From JBCDHN01 sp965224535 (GTDB lineage Bacteria; Verrucomicrobiota; Verrucomicrobiia; Verrucomicrobiales; DEV007): a DNA stretch of 64,000 bases. This document shows, one piece after another, positions 43,030 through 55,100 of this stretch (positions are counted from its first letter, which is position 1; each line of letters starts with the position of its first letter). Location of the stretch: positions 1-64,000 of the forward strand of contig CBDCZR010000019.1 of NCBI GenBank assembly GCA_965224535.1, read 5' to 3'. The notes beneath the pieces were generated by a model. The model saw nothing but the letters and a program-made list of their open reading frames with translations, was not told the DNA's origin and searched no databases. The translations under genes and the position numbers were made by a program.

Positions 43030-44187
43030 ATGTATGACTCACGCATTGATGATCTCGCCCGCCAAATCGTCCGTTATTCCACCAGCGTTAGCCGCGGAGA
43101 CCATGTCTTGATCGAGGCATTTGACGTGCCGCCTTCCATCTCGGTGGCTCTTGTTCGAGCCGTGCGGGCGGCCAAGGCGACTCCATTCGTCAACATCCAT
43201 CAGGCGAAAATCAGCCGGGAACTGGGCATGAACGCCACGGGCGAGCAGTACGACGTCATCGGACGCCATACGCTCAAGCAGATGGCAGATATGGATGCCT
43301 ACATCGCCGTGCGCGGGAGCAACAACATCAATGAGTTGAGCGACGTGCCCAGTGACAAAATGAAGCTGATCGCGGAAAAAATGCGCCCGACGTTGAATTA
43401 TCGCGTGAACGAAACGCGGTGGTGCGTCTTGCGCTGGCCGAGCACGGCGATGGCTCAGCAGGCCAACATGAGCACCGAGGCTTTTGAAGACTTTTATTTC
43501 CGCGTGTGCTTGCTGGACTACAAGAGCATGTTGCCGGCAATGCGCTCGCTCAAGCGCATGATGGACGAAGCCGATCACGTTCACATCATGGCGCCGGAAA
43601 CGGACCTACGTTTCAGCCTGAAGGGGCAAAAATCGATCGCTTGCGGGGGAACGCACAACATCCCAGACGGCGAGTGCTTTACTTCGCCCGTTCGCGACTC
43701 CGTTGAGGGAAAAATCACCTTCAATGCGCCGACAGTTTACCAAGGCGCGTCTTTCGACAACGTGTGCCTGGAGTTTGAGAAAGGAAAGGTCGTCAACGCC
43801 ACTTCCACCGACACCAAAGCGCTCAACCGCATTCTCGATTCAGATGAAGGGGCGCGTTACATCGGAGAATTCGCCATCGCCTTCAACAACGAGATTACCG
43901 AGCCGATGCGCGACATTTTGTTCGATGAAAAAATCGGTGGCTCGTTCCATTTCACGCCGGGCCAAGCCTACGAGGGCGAGGCGGACAATGGCAATCGCAG
44001 CCAGGTCCATTGGGACATGGTCCAGATTCAACGCAAAGACTGGGGCGGCGGAGAAATCTACTTTGATGGCGAATTGATCCGCAAAAACGGCGTATTTTTG
44101 CCGAACAGCCTGAGCAAACTGAATCCGGCGGTAAAATCCCGCGTTACACGTAAAAAAGCGGCTGCCAATGCCAAGAAATCCAGATGA
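43030..44187 (+). CDS. M29 family aminopeptidase (thermophilic aminopeptidase type)
   Basis: 385 residues from the ATG at 43030. M29 enzymes are cytoplasmic metal-dependent aminopeptidases. Matching blocks: 'YSTSVSRGDHVLIEAFDVPP', 'GGTHNIPDGECFTSPVRDSV' (the N-x-P-x-G-E metal-binding motif), 'DEGARYIGEFAIAFNN', and 'FHFTPGQAYEGEADNGNRSQ' with 'VHWDMV' (H-x-D). The length is near the family norm (~400). The C-terminus is basic (VTRKKAAANAKKSR). It overlaps fluC by four bases (ATGA). Confidence 0.9.
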   Translation: MYDSRIDDLARQIVRYSTSVSRGDHVLIEAFDVPPSISVALVRAVRAAKATPFVNIHQAKISRELGMNATGEQYDVIGRHTLKQMADMDAYIAVRGSNNINELSDVPSDKMKLIAEKMRPTLNYRVNETRWCVLRWPSTAMAQQANMSTEAFEDFYFRVCLLDYKSMLPAMRSLKRMMDEADHVHIMAPETDLRFSLKGQKSIACGGTHNIPDGECFTSPVRDSVEGKITFNAPTVYQGASFDNVCLEFEKGKVVNATSTDTKALNRILDSDEGARYIGEFAIAFNNEITEPMRDILFDEKIGGSFHFTPGQAYEGEADNGNRSQVHWDMVQIQRKDWGGGEIYFDGELIRKNGVFLPNSLSKLNPAVKSRVTRKKAAANAKKSR

Positions 44188-44573
44188 AGTTGGCGTTGAT
44201 CGTGGGATTGGGAGGATTTTTCGGCGCAATAGGCCGCTATTTTCTGGTGGATGCCATCGAGCGTGTTTGGCAAGGCCCTAACGGCTTCCCGTGGGGAATT
44301 TTCGCCGCAAACATGCTGGGTTGCCTCGTGATTGGCGCGTTTTTCGGCTATTCCACCCACGTGCGCGTTATTTCCGATGAAATGCGCCTGCTCGTGGTAA
44401 CCGGTTTCCTGGGAAGCCTGACGACGTTCTCCACCTTTGGCCATCAGACGCTGCAATTGCTTCGGCGCGGCCAGATCGGCCTGGGTTTGGCAAATATTGG
44501 GGCCAGCGTCCTCGTCGGGCTGTTCGCGGTCTGGATTGGTTTTTGCCTGGTCGAGCGGTTACGCGGAAGTTAA
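44184..44573 (+). CDS. crcB: Fluoride ion channel FluC/CrcB
   Basis: 129 residues with four transmembrane helices. Typical features are 'GGFFGAIGRYFLVDAIE', 'PWGIFAANMLGCLVIGAFFG' with the pore Asn, and 'LVVTGFLGSLTTFSTFGHQT' with the S/T-F-S-T-F phenylalanine box. CrcB exports F- as an antiparallel dimer. Translation is coupled to the aminopeptidase gene by an ATGA overlap. No fluoride riboswitch was recognised upstream. Confidence 0.94.
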   Translation: MKLALIVGLGGFFGAIGRYFLVDAIERVWQGPNGFPWGIFAANMLGCLVIGAFFGYSTHVRVISDEMRLLVVTGFLGSLTTFSTFGHQTLQLLRRGQIGLGLANIGASVLVGLFAVWIGFCLVERLRGS

Positions 44574-44581
44574 CCGCTGAC

Positions 44582-46090
44582 CTAAGGTGAAGACGATTTT
44601 CCAAAGGGATTGAGGCGAAGCCGCTTGGTTTTCGCCTTTTTCCCGTTGGCTGCGTTTGAAGCAGAAATCGGCTTGGCCTTTACTCGCACGGGGCGGACGG
44701 GCGTCGTCGAATCCTTTGGCAGGCCGCTAACGGGACGCAGATTTTCCGGAGGCGTTACTTTGCCGTAGTCGTCGGCTATTTTGTCCGGATCGTGGTCCAG
44801 ATAATCCCGAACCACTTCCTCGGTCACCAGCAAGTTGGTAAGGCTCCCCTCCACGCCCTTCAAACGATAAGCGGTTGTATCTACATTGTAGCGGGAATCG
44901 ATGAGCTTGGTCTTGGCACTGTATAGCTCTCCCTGAACGTCCAGGATGCTGAGCAGATCCTGCCGGCCAACCTTGAATTGCTCGCGGTAATCCGCCAAGA
45001 CACCTTCCAGTCGATCGACGTAAGATCCCAAGGATTTCACCGATGCTTTGGATCCTTCGCGCTCCTTCCACAGCAATGAGGTGAGGTATTCGCCTTGCTC
45101 GCGGGCGGCTTTGGCGAGTTCTTCGGCCTTGCGCACCTGCCAGTGTTCGCGTTGCTGAAGCGCCTTGTTTGCGCCGCCGCGGTAAACGTCCCAAGACATC
45201 ACTACCATGGCGCGCAACTCATCGTCCTCGCCTTCTATGCCCAGAACGTCGCGTCCTACGCTTCCACCGGCATCCAGGTAGATTTTTGGTCCGCGATTTC
45301 CTCTTACGCTACGATGCTTGTGTTCCGCTGCGGACAAAGCGGCGACCGAGGCCTGGTAATCCCAGTTTCCGTTGACGTCCAAGCCAGATTGTTGTTTGGG
45401 CAGGGGCGGAATCGCAGGATATTTCAAGCTTGAGGCCGGTTCCCCGGTCAAACGCACAAAACGAATCAGCGCATTTTCATAGGCCAATTGCTGACTCTCT
45501 ACCGCGTTAACCGCCAAGCTGAGCCGGCCGTCAACCAGCGCCAAATCCGCGCGATTCCCGCTTTTGCCAATTTGCTCCTGAAGCATGTCGCGCATTTCCT
45601 TGTGCCGGTTCACTTGCGCCTGTGCTTCTTGAACTTGCTCGCGAGCCCGCAGCACTTCCAGATATACCTCGCAAAGATCGACAACGCGTCCCTCCACCAT
45701 GCTGCGTTCCACCAGTTCTTGCACCTCGTAGCCACGCGCGGCAGAGATCGTTTGATGGCGCGCGAGGCCTCCATCGTAGATCAATTGGCGAATCGAAGCG
45801 CTAATTTGGCGGCTAAACAATCCTTCGCCGGTTGAAGTCACCAAACCGTCCGTCGTGCGGTCGCGCTCCAGATAACCGGCGTTTGCATCCAAGGTAACCT
45901 GAGGCCGTAAATCGCCACGGACGATTTTCCAGTCTTCATAGGCGCTAAGCCGGTCGTAATTCGCCGCTTGTATCTCAGGCTCGTTGTAGAGCATGAGTTT
46001 AACGGCTTTTTCCAGGGATTGTGCGTTTGTTAGGCTCGGTAGAGCCAAAACAAGCGCAAACGCGAGGTGGGTGGGGACGTATCGATTCAT
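44582..46090 (-). CDS. TolC-family outer-membrane secretion protein
   Basis: 502 residues with a signal peptide (MNRYVPTHLAFALVLALPSL, cut after NAQ). The two-fold TolC repeat is visible: 'EIQAANYDRLSAYEDWKIVR' / 'PQVTLDANAGYLERD' and 'WDYQASVAALSAAEHKHRSV' / 'GPKIYLDAGGSVGRD', each followed by long coiled-coil helices ('YEVQELVERSMVEGRVVDLC', 'QVRKAEELAKAAREQGEYLT'). It forms the outer-membrane channel of the type I secretion system. It lies 26 bp downstream of the giant adhesin gene and is probably in the same transcript. The C-terminal tail is basic and proline-rich. Confidence 0.9.
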   Translation of the reverse strand: MNRYVPTHLAFALVLALPSLTNAQSLEKAVKLMLYNEPEIQAANYDRLSAYEDWKIVRGDLRPQVTLDANAGYLERDRTTDGLVTSTGEGLFSRQISASIRQLIYDGGLARHQTISAARGYEVQELVERSMVEGRVVDLCEVYLEVLRAREQVQEAQAQVNRHKEMRDMLQEQIGKSGNRADLALVDGRLSLAVNAVESQQLAYENALIRFVRLTGEPASSLKYPAIPPLPKQQSGLDVNGNWDYQASVAALSAAEHKHRSVRGNRGPKIYLDAGGSVGRDVLGIEGEDDELRAMVVMSWDVYRGGANKALQQREHWQVRKAEELAKAAREQGEYLTSLLWKEREGSKASVKSLGSYVDRLEGVLADYREQFKVGRQDLLSILDVQGELYSAKTKLIDSRYNVDTTAYRLKGVEGSLTNLLVTEEVVRDYLDHDPDKIADDYGKVTPPENLRPVSGLPKDSTTPVRPVRVKAKPISASNAANGKKAKTKRLRLNPFGKSSSP

Positions 46091-46116
46091 TTTGGCAAAA
46101 TTGGATGTTTTTTAGG

Positions 46117-49100
46117 CTACATCGCAGCCGCGGCGGCACTGGCGGACGCGTCATCGGCTGGCGGGGCCGGAGGAGGAGCGGCTTCCAGTTCTTCGATTGG
46201 CGCAACGTCCACCGGCTCCACCTCTACCGGCTCAACGGCCGGTGTTTCAGTGGCTTGAGCATCCGCGGCGGCGTCCGGGCCAGCGATTTGCGACTCATTG
46301 GCTGCCGCTTCGGCCGGCGCATCCAAATTGACGCTCTCGCCTTCCGCGGTGGCAACCTCCAGCGGCGCTTCGGAGCCGGCGGGCTCGACGATTCCGGTTT
46401 CTTCGTAAGCAAACGTGGCGTCGGCAGCGGTTCCTGTCGTTCCGTCTGCATAGTTAACCGTCGCTTCTCCGTGAACTACTACATCGCCACCAGCGGCGGC
46501 ATAGCTCTGTCCGTCGCTAACCAGCGAAATCGACTCGATCCCGGCTTCGCTAAGCGATTGCAACTCCCCTTCGCCGACAACGCCGTTGCCGTCCGCATCC
46601 TGCCAGACACCGAATGAGGCAAACTCCTCGTCGCCGGAGGATAACATCATATCCTGGTCTGTATCGAAGGCGCGCAGGCCTTCCAGGTCGGTTTCGGCGC
46701 CCTCCACGTAATCGGTGAAGACAACTTCGCCGCGCTCGGTAACTTGGCCGTCGTTGTTATAGTCGTAGACCAATACGGCGTCGCTTTCGTCCGCCCAGGC
46801 GACTTGCTCGGATTGGCCGTCGCCGTCGATGTCGAATTCAATACCTTCCTCAATTGTGTCGAAGGTGGCTCCGTCGTCGTTCATATCCAGAACGACCGGC
46901 GCCTCTCCGGATTGTAGCAATACGCCGATGGATGTGAGTTGCGAGTCGCCATCGGAATCCGTGATCTCTGCGTTGAAGTTCAGATCGACCGTTCCCATCG
47001 ATTCTTCCGGGATAATCTGGATGGTGCCGATGCGGAAACTATTAGTGCCTGCCGTGGCCGGAGAGATTTCCACCTTGCCAATGTCATTACCTTCAAAATC
47101 GACCCACATCGTTCCATGTTTCAGCGTGCCGTTATCAAAAGTGCCCGATGCGATGACATTCGTGTCCGTCGCGTCGTAGGCCACCCAATTGATCGCCTTA
47201 TCCGTTCCGCTGCCAACAAACTCCATGGTGATACCAATCGAAACCGCCGTTTGTTCGACATCGATGGCAATTCCAGACTCATCGCTCTCGATCAGGTTGT
47301 TGTTCAGGCCCATATAGTTGGCGTTGGCGTTGACCAATTCCCCAGCAGCAAGTCCGTGGGCGGTAAAGATGACGGTTTCGCCTGCCGGCAACGCATCTCC
47401 CGGCGAAAGCAGCGAGCCGCCGCTGGTGAACCGGTAGTTATCTTGCGGACCGGAGGCGCTCAGGTCGCTGAAGTCAAAAACGTATCCCTGAAAGACATCG
47501 ATCGGCGCATGCATCTGCATTTGAAACTGATCGCTGTTCGGCTCCAGATTTAGGGTAAAAACCAGCGACTGGTCGGAGTTCGTAGCGCTATAGCCTGTGG
47601 GCGATCCGCTCACATCCGTATAGGCGACGAGCACGCTGGTGTTAGATGGATCGACGTGGTAGTAAACCGTGTTGCCACCGGAAGTCATGTCGGTCGCCGC
47701 AAAGGTGGCGCTCGGGCTCCAGTTGCCGATCGTTGCCGTCAACGAGGCGCTGTAGGTGTCGTTGTCCGCGCCCAGGGTATCCAGCGTGCCAACATATGTG
47801 GCGGAGGCGGTGTTGGTGATGGTCGCGTCCGAGGGCGGCGTTACACTGATGGTATCGTCAACGATGTTGAAGGTCATCGCCAGTGGTTGAGAATTTGCCC
47901 CGCCGTCGGTCGCCACTACCTGAAATTGTTCCAAATCCGCGGCATTGAACGTGGAGTCGTCGCCATCGTGGGCTACGTTTGTGTTCAACTGATACGTCCA
48001 CGATCCGTCGCCGTATATCGTTAGCGTTCCGGATCCATCTTCACCGGGAATAGCGCCCAAAACCGTGCCGGCGTCGCCATTCAAGGCGCCTAGCGCTGTT
48101 CCGTTTACCATCAGCGAGATGGCCTGGCTGTCGGGATCGGAAACAGTGAAGGTTCCCGAAACCGACGTGGTGGTCGGCCCTTGTCCGGTTCCTTCGGCCA
48201 GCCCGGCTTCATAGACCGTTCCGTCGGTGATGGAGCTGGAAATCGTGGGCGCGTTATTGGTGCCATGGATGGTGATATTTAGGCTGGCAGGGGCCGTTCC
48301 GCCATTGCCATCAGAAGCCAGATAGGTGAAGGTATCAGTCACGGCTTGGCCTTCTTGTAGCTGTTGAACTTCGGGCGCGTTGTTGTTGAGCGAGTAAACA
48401 TAGTTACCATCGGCGCTAATCGTCACGCTGCCATAGGTGCCGGCAACCGTCGTGCCTACAGCGCTTTGCTCAGCGTTCACCGCGGCCACGGTGAGGTCAT
48501 CCCCATCCGGATCGGAGTCGTTGGCCAAGACGTTGCCGAAAATCGGTTCGTCGCCTTCGGAGATGCTGTCGTGATCGTCATACACGCCCACACCACCGCC
48601 GTCGGGATTCGGGTCCGGCGCATCGTTTACCGGATTTACGTTGAAGGTGATGGTGTTTGGCGATTGATCCAGGTCCACGCCGCCGTTTGCCGTGCCGCCG
48701 TCGTCCTGAACCTGGAAGGTAAAGCTGGCGTAGGCCTCGCCATTGGCATCGGGCGCGGGGGCGAAGACCAAATTCGGCAAATCGGCGACATCGACCATCT
48801 GTCCGGAGGCAATCGCCGCGCCATTCAGCGTCAGCGCGCCGGCATCCGGCAGCGTAGTGATCTTTACCGCCTGGAAGTTGTCGCCTTCGGCAGGGTCGGA
48901 GAAGCCAAAATCGGCCGCATCGAACGCATAACTCGTGTCCTCGTCCAAACTTACCGTTTTGTCGGTCCCTTCCGGCGCGTCGTTGACCGGCGTGACGGAA
49001 ACCGTCGTTGTTGCCGGCGCGGAATCGACTTTGCCGTCATTGGCGACCACTTGCAGCGTTCGGTCCGTCGTATCAGGATTGTCGCTGGTGTTCTCGAAGG

Positions 49101-52100
49101 TGATCAAGGCCAGTGCCTGGGCGAATTCCACCTGCGTCGCCGGTCCGGTCAAGGTCACGGTAATCGTGCCGTCGGCGTCGATCGGCGTGGTTGCTGAGGT
49201 GGTGAAGGTAATGCCGCCGGGAAGGGGGGCGCTATGTCCTAACACGTCGCCCACCTTGCCGTTCAGCAGCGTCACGGTAGCGTGGGCCAGGTTTGGATCG
49301 TCGATATCCGCCACCGCGGCTTCGTCGGTGATCGCCACCGTTGGGCCGCCTTCGGTAAACGCCGCCGTGTTGTCGCTCAATTCCACGGTGGGCGCGTCGT
49401 TTTCCGGCGTAACGTCGAAGGTGATCGTGTTGAGCGTCTGGTCGGTATCGATGCCACCGTGCACCGTGCCGCCGTCGTCCTGAACCTGGAAGGTGAAGCT
49501 GGCGTAGCTCTCGCCGGCCGCGTCCGGCGCCGGGGTAAAGACGAGGTTGGGGATGTCGCCCACAGCCACGGATTGACCCGCGCCGACGGCACTACCGCCC
49601 AAAGTAAGCACGCCGTCGGTTGGCAGTGTGGTGATGGTCACGGCCTGGAACGCGTCGCCTTCCACGGGATCGCTGAAGCCGAAATCGGCCGCGGCGAACG
49701 TGTGGGCGCCATCTTCTTCCACGGCAATCGTGTTGTCCGTGCCCTCGGGCTCGTCGTTCACCGGCACGTATTCGATCGAGGGATCGGCCGTCACCGTTTC
49801 GCCGCCGTCGCTGATGCTGAAGTCAAACGTCACTGGCGTCTCGCTGCCGTCGTGCACGAAGGTGATGGCGCCGTCCAGCACGTCCTGGTAGGTAAACTCG
49901 CTAACCGGCGAGTTAGACCCATCCACGAACTGCCCGGCCACCACGCCGGTGGGCGTGATCGAAATCTGGCCCGGCGTGTTATCGGAATCAGCGATGGTGA
50001 TGACGGAGGTATCGATCGTCGCAGTTCCGCCTTCGTAAATCGTCAAACCGCCGACCGTGGGAACCGGCGCATCATTCACGGCCGCCACGTTGAAGGTGAT
50101 CGTGTTAGGCGTTTGATCGGTATCGACGCCGCCGTTGGCCGTTCCGCCGTCGTCCTGCACCTGGAAGGTGAAATCCGCGTAGTTGTTGCCCTCAGCGCCC
50201 GGCGCGGGGGTGAACACGAGGTTGGGGATGTCGCCCACGCCGATGGACTGACCGGCACTAACATTCACACCATTTAGCGTCAACGCGCCCGCCGTCGGCA
50301 AGGTCGAGATCGTCACCGCCTGGAACGCGTCGCCATCCGGATCGCTGAAGCCGAAATCCGCCGCGTTGAACCCGTGCGAGCCGTCTTCGGTCAAACCAAT
50401 GGTGTTGTCCGTTCCGCTCGGCGCATCGTTCACCGGGCTAACGTTGAAGGTGATCGCGTTTGGCGATTGATCGGTATCGATGCCGCCATTGGCCGTGCCG
50501 CCGTCGTCTTGAACCTGGAAGGTGAAATTGGCGTAACTCTCACCGCTTGCGCCAGGCGCAGGTGAGTAGGTTAGGGTCGGAATGTCGCCAACCGCGATGG
50601 ATTGACCCGCCGCCACCGTAACGCCGCCCAAAGCCAGCGAACCGGCGGTTGGCAGCGTGGTGATTGTCACGGCTTGGAAGGCGTCGCCCTCTGCCGGATC
50701 GCTGAAACCGAAATCGGCCGCGGAGAACGCGTGCGATCCGTCTTCTTGCACGCCGATAGCCTTGTCGGCGCCTTCCGGCGCGTCGTTGACAGGCAGGAAG
50801 GTGATCGCAGGATCGGCGTTAACCGTTTCCCCGCCGTCGGTGACTTGAAAGTCAAAATCAGCCGGCGTTTCGCTACCATCGTGGACGAATGTGGCGTTTC
50901 CGTCGAGCAGGTCCTGGTAGGTGAAGGATGGCGCGGAATTGCCGCCGACCTGAAATTCGCCGCCAGCAACACCGGTGGGCGTGATGGTGATTTCACCGGG
51001 CGTGTTGTCAGGATCGGCGATGCTGATGACGCTGGTGTCAACTGGCGCGGTGCCGCCTTCGGTTACGGTAATCGCGCCAGCCGTGGGAACCGGCGCGTCG
51101 TTCACCGCTCCGATGTTGAAGGTGATCGTGTTAGGCGATTGATCAGTGTCGATGCCGCCATTGGCCGTGCCGCCGTCGTCTTGGACCTGGAAGGTGAAAT
51201 TGGCATAGGCGTCGCCGTTCGCGCCCGGCTCAGGAGAGTAGGTTAGGCTCGAAATGTCGCCAACCGCGATGGATTGACCCGCCGCCACCGCAACGCCGCC
51301 CAACGTGAGCGAGCCCGCAGTCGGCAGCGTCGTGATCGTCACGGCTTGAAAGGCGTCGCCCTCTGCCGGATCGCTGAAGCCAAAATCGGCTGCGGAGAAG
51401 CTGTGGGAGCCGTCTTCGCTCAAGCCGATGGCCTTGTCCGTGCCTTCCGGCGCATCGTTGACCGGCACGACGCTAACCGTCGTCGTAACCGGCGAGGAGT
51501 CGTTCGTGCCGTCGTTGGCGACCACTTGCAGGGTGCGATCGGCGGTGTCCGGATTGTCGCTCGTGTTCTCGAAGGTGACCATTTCCAGCGCTGCGGCGAA
51601 ATCGGCCTGCGAAGCGGGGCCGCCCAACGTCACCGTGATTGTTCCGTCGCCTTCCAGCGGGGTGGCGGCGCTGGTGGAGAAGGTGATGCCGCCGGGTAGC
51701 GGCCCTGACAAACCCAGAATGTCGCCCGCCTTGCCGTCGGTAAGCGTGATGGTTGCTGATGCCAAATTCGGGTCATCGGCGTCGCTTACCGTCGTTGTGG
51801 GATCCGCGATCGCAACAGCCGGGCCGTCTTCGGTAAACGTCGTTGCGTAACCGTCGCCTGGATTGCCCGGGCCGTTCAAATCGACCTCTGGCACGTCGTT
51901 TTCCGGCGTAACGTCGAAAGTGAGCGTGTTTGGCGATTGATCCAGATCGACCCCGCCATTGGCCGTCCCGCCATCGTCTTGAACCTGGAATGTCAGGCTA
52001 GCGTAACCGTCGCCAGTGGCATCCGGCGCTGGCGCGAAGCTGAGGTTGGGGATGTCGTTCACGGCGATGGATTGGCCTGCTGTCACCGCTACACCGCCCA

Positions 52101-55100
52101 AAGTGAGCGAACCCGCGGTCGGCAGCGTGGTGATTGTCACGGCTTGGAAGGCGTCGCCTTCGGCGGGATCGCTGAAACCGAAATCGTCGGCCGAAAACGC
52201 GTGGGAACCGTCTTCGGTGATGCTCAGGGTGCTGTCCGTGCCTTCCGGCGCGTCATTGACGGGCACGAACGTGATCGCAGGATCGGCGTTAACGGTTTCC
52301 CCGCCGTCAGTGACCTGGAAGTCGAAGTCGGCCGGCATTTCGCTGCCATCGTGGACGAAGGTGACGTTTCCGTCGAGCACGTCTTGGTAGGTGAACGACG
52401 GGGCGGGATTGCCGCCAACCTCAAATTGGCCGCCAGCGACACCGGTGGGCGTGATGGTGATTTGGCTGGGCGTATTGTCAGGATCGGCGATGCTGATGAC
52501 GCTGGTATCGACCGGCGCGGTTTCGCCTTCGGTCACCGTGATCGCGCCTGCGGTGGGAACGGGCGCGTCGTTCACGGCGCCAACGTTGAAGGTGATGGTG
52601 TTAGGCGATTGATCGGTGTCAACGCCGCCATTGGCCGTGCCGCCGTCGTCTTGGACCTGGAACGTGAAATTGGCGTAGGCGTCGCCATTCGCGCCAGGCG
52701 CAGGTGAGTAGGTTAGGCTCGGAATGTCGCCAACCGCGATGGATTGACCCGCCGTCACCGCCAAGCCACCCAAAGTGAGCGAACCTTCGGTTGGCAGCGT
52801 GGTGATCGTCACGGCTTGGAAGGCGTCGCCCTCTGCCGGATCGCTGAACCCGAAATCGTCGGCCGAAAACGCGTGGGAACCGTCTTCCTGCACGCCGATG
52901 GCCTTGTCGGCACCTTCCGGCGCGTCATTGACGGGCACGAACGTGATCGCAGGATCGGCGTTAACGGTTTCCCCGCCGTCGGTGACTTGGAAGTCGAAAT
53001 CGGCGGGCGTTTCGCTGCCATCGTGGACGAAGGTGACGTTGCCGTCGAGCACGTCTTGGTAGGTGAACGACGGGGCGGGATTGCCGCTAACCTCAAACTG
53101 GCCGCCGGCGACGCCGGTGGGCGTGATGGTGATTTGCCCGGGCGTACTGTCAGGATCGGCGATGCTGATGACGCTGGTATCGACCGGCGCGGATTCGCCT
53201 TCGGTGACGGTGATTGCGCCAGCGGTGGGAACGGGCGCATCGTTCACCGCGCCGACGTTGAAGGTGATGGTGTTAGGCGATTGATCGGTGTCGATGCCGC
53301 CATTGGCAGTCCCGCCGTCGTCCTGGACCTGGAAGGTGAAATTGGCGTAGGCGTCGCCGTTCGCGCCAGGCGCAGGTGAGTAGGTTAGGCTCGGAATGTC
53401 GCCAACCGCGATGGATTGACCCGCCGTCACCGCCACGCCGCCCAAAGTGAGCGAGCCTTCGGTCGGCAGCGTCGTGATCGTCACGGCTTGGAAGGCGTCG
53501 CCTTCGGCGGGATCGCTGAACCCGAAATCGGCGGCGGAAAACGCGTGGGAGCCGTCTTCGCTCAACCCGATGGCTTTGTCCGTGCCTTCCGGCGCGTCGT
53601 TGACCGGCAGCACGCTAACCGTGGTCGTAACCGGCGAGGAGTCGTTCGTGCCGTCGTTGGCGACCACTTGCAGGGTGCGGTCGGCGGTGTTCGGATTGTC
53701 GCTGGTGTTCTCGAAGGTGACCAACTCCAACGCGGCGGCGAAGTCGGCTTGCGAAGCCGGACCGGTGAGCGTGACGGTGATGGTTCCTTCGCCGGCCAGA
53801 GGCGCCGAAGACGATGTGGCGAAGGTGATGCCGCCGGGAAGGGGTCCTGACAAACCCAAAATGTCGCCGGCCTTGCCGTCGGCCAGCGTGATGGTCGCGG
53901 AGGCCAAATTGGCGTCATCCACGTCGTTAACCGCTACGTCCGTGTCAGCGATGGCCACGGCGGGGCCGTCCTCGGTGAAGGCCGTGGCGTAATCGTCGCC
54001 CTGGCCGTCGCCCCCGTTCAAATCGACCGTAGGCGCGTCGTTTTCCGGGCTAACGTCGATGGTGATCGTGTTTGGCGTGGGATCCAGGTCTTGACCGCCG
54101 TTAGCCGTACCGCCGTCGTCTTGAACCTGGAACGTGAAATTGGCGTAGCCGCTTCCGTTAGCCTCCGGGGCCGGCGTGAAGACCAAATTCGGGATTTGCG
54201 CGACGGCGATGGATTGGCCGGGAGCAACAGGATTTCCGTCCAAAGTCAGCGCCCCGGCTCCCGGGACTGTCGTGATGGTCACGGCTTCAAACGCGTGGCC
54301 TTCGGCGGGATCGCTGAATCCGAAATCGCCGGCCGCGAAGGAGTAGGAGCCGTCTTCCGGCGCGTTGACGGTGTTGTCGGCGCCTTGCGGAGCGTCGTTG
54401 ACCGGCAAGAAGTTGACCGTGGGATCGACGGGAACCGTGCTGGTGCCGTCGGTGACCTGGAAGTCGAAATCGGCCGGCGTTTCGCTGCCGTCGTGGACGA
54501 AGGTGACTGCGCCGTCGAGCACGTCCTGGTAGGTGAACGTGGGCGCCGGATTTCCGCCAACCTGGAACTGGCCGCCCGCGACTCCGGTGGGAGAAATCGT
54601 GATTTGCGCGGGATTCGTGTCAGGATCGGCGATGGTGATGACGTTAGTATCAACCGGTGCGGTTTGACCTTCGGTGACGGTGATCGCGCCCGCGGTGGGA
54701 ACCGGTGCATCGTCCACAGCGCCAACGTTGAAGGTGATCGTGTTAGGCGACTGATCGGTATCGATGCCGCCATTGGCCGTGCCGCCGTCGTCCTGAACCT
54801 GGAAGGTGAAACCGGCGTAATTTTGGCCGGTCTGGTTTTCGGCTGGTGTGTAGGTTAGGCTTGGGATGTCGCCAACCGCGATGGTTTGACCAGTGGCGAC
54901 AGCAACGCCGCCCAACGTCAGGGCACCGGCGTCGGGGAGCGTGGTGATGGTCACGGCCTGGAAGGCATCGCCCTCCACCGGATCGCTGAAGCCGAAATCG
55001 GCCGCGGCAAAGGTGTGGGGGTTATCTTCGGCCAGGTTGATGGCTTTGTCCGTGCCCTGCGGCGCGTCGTTAACCGGCGTAACGTCAAAGGTGATCGCGT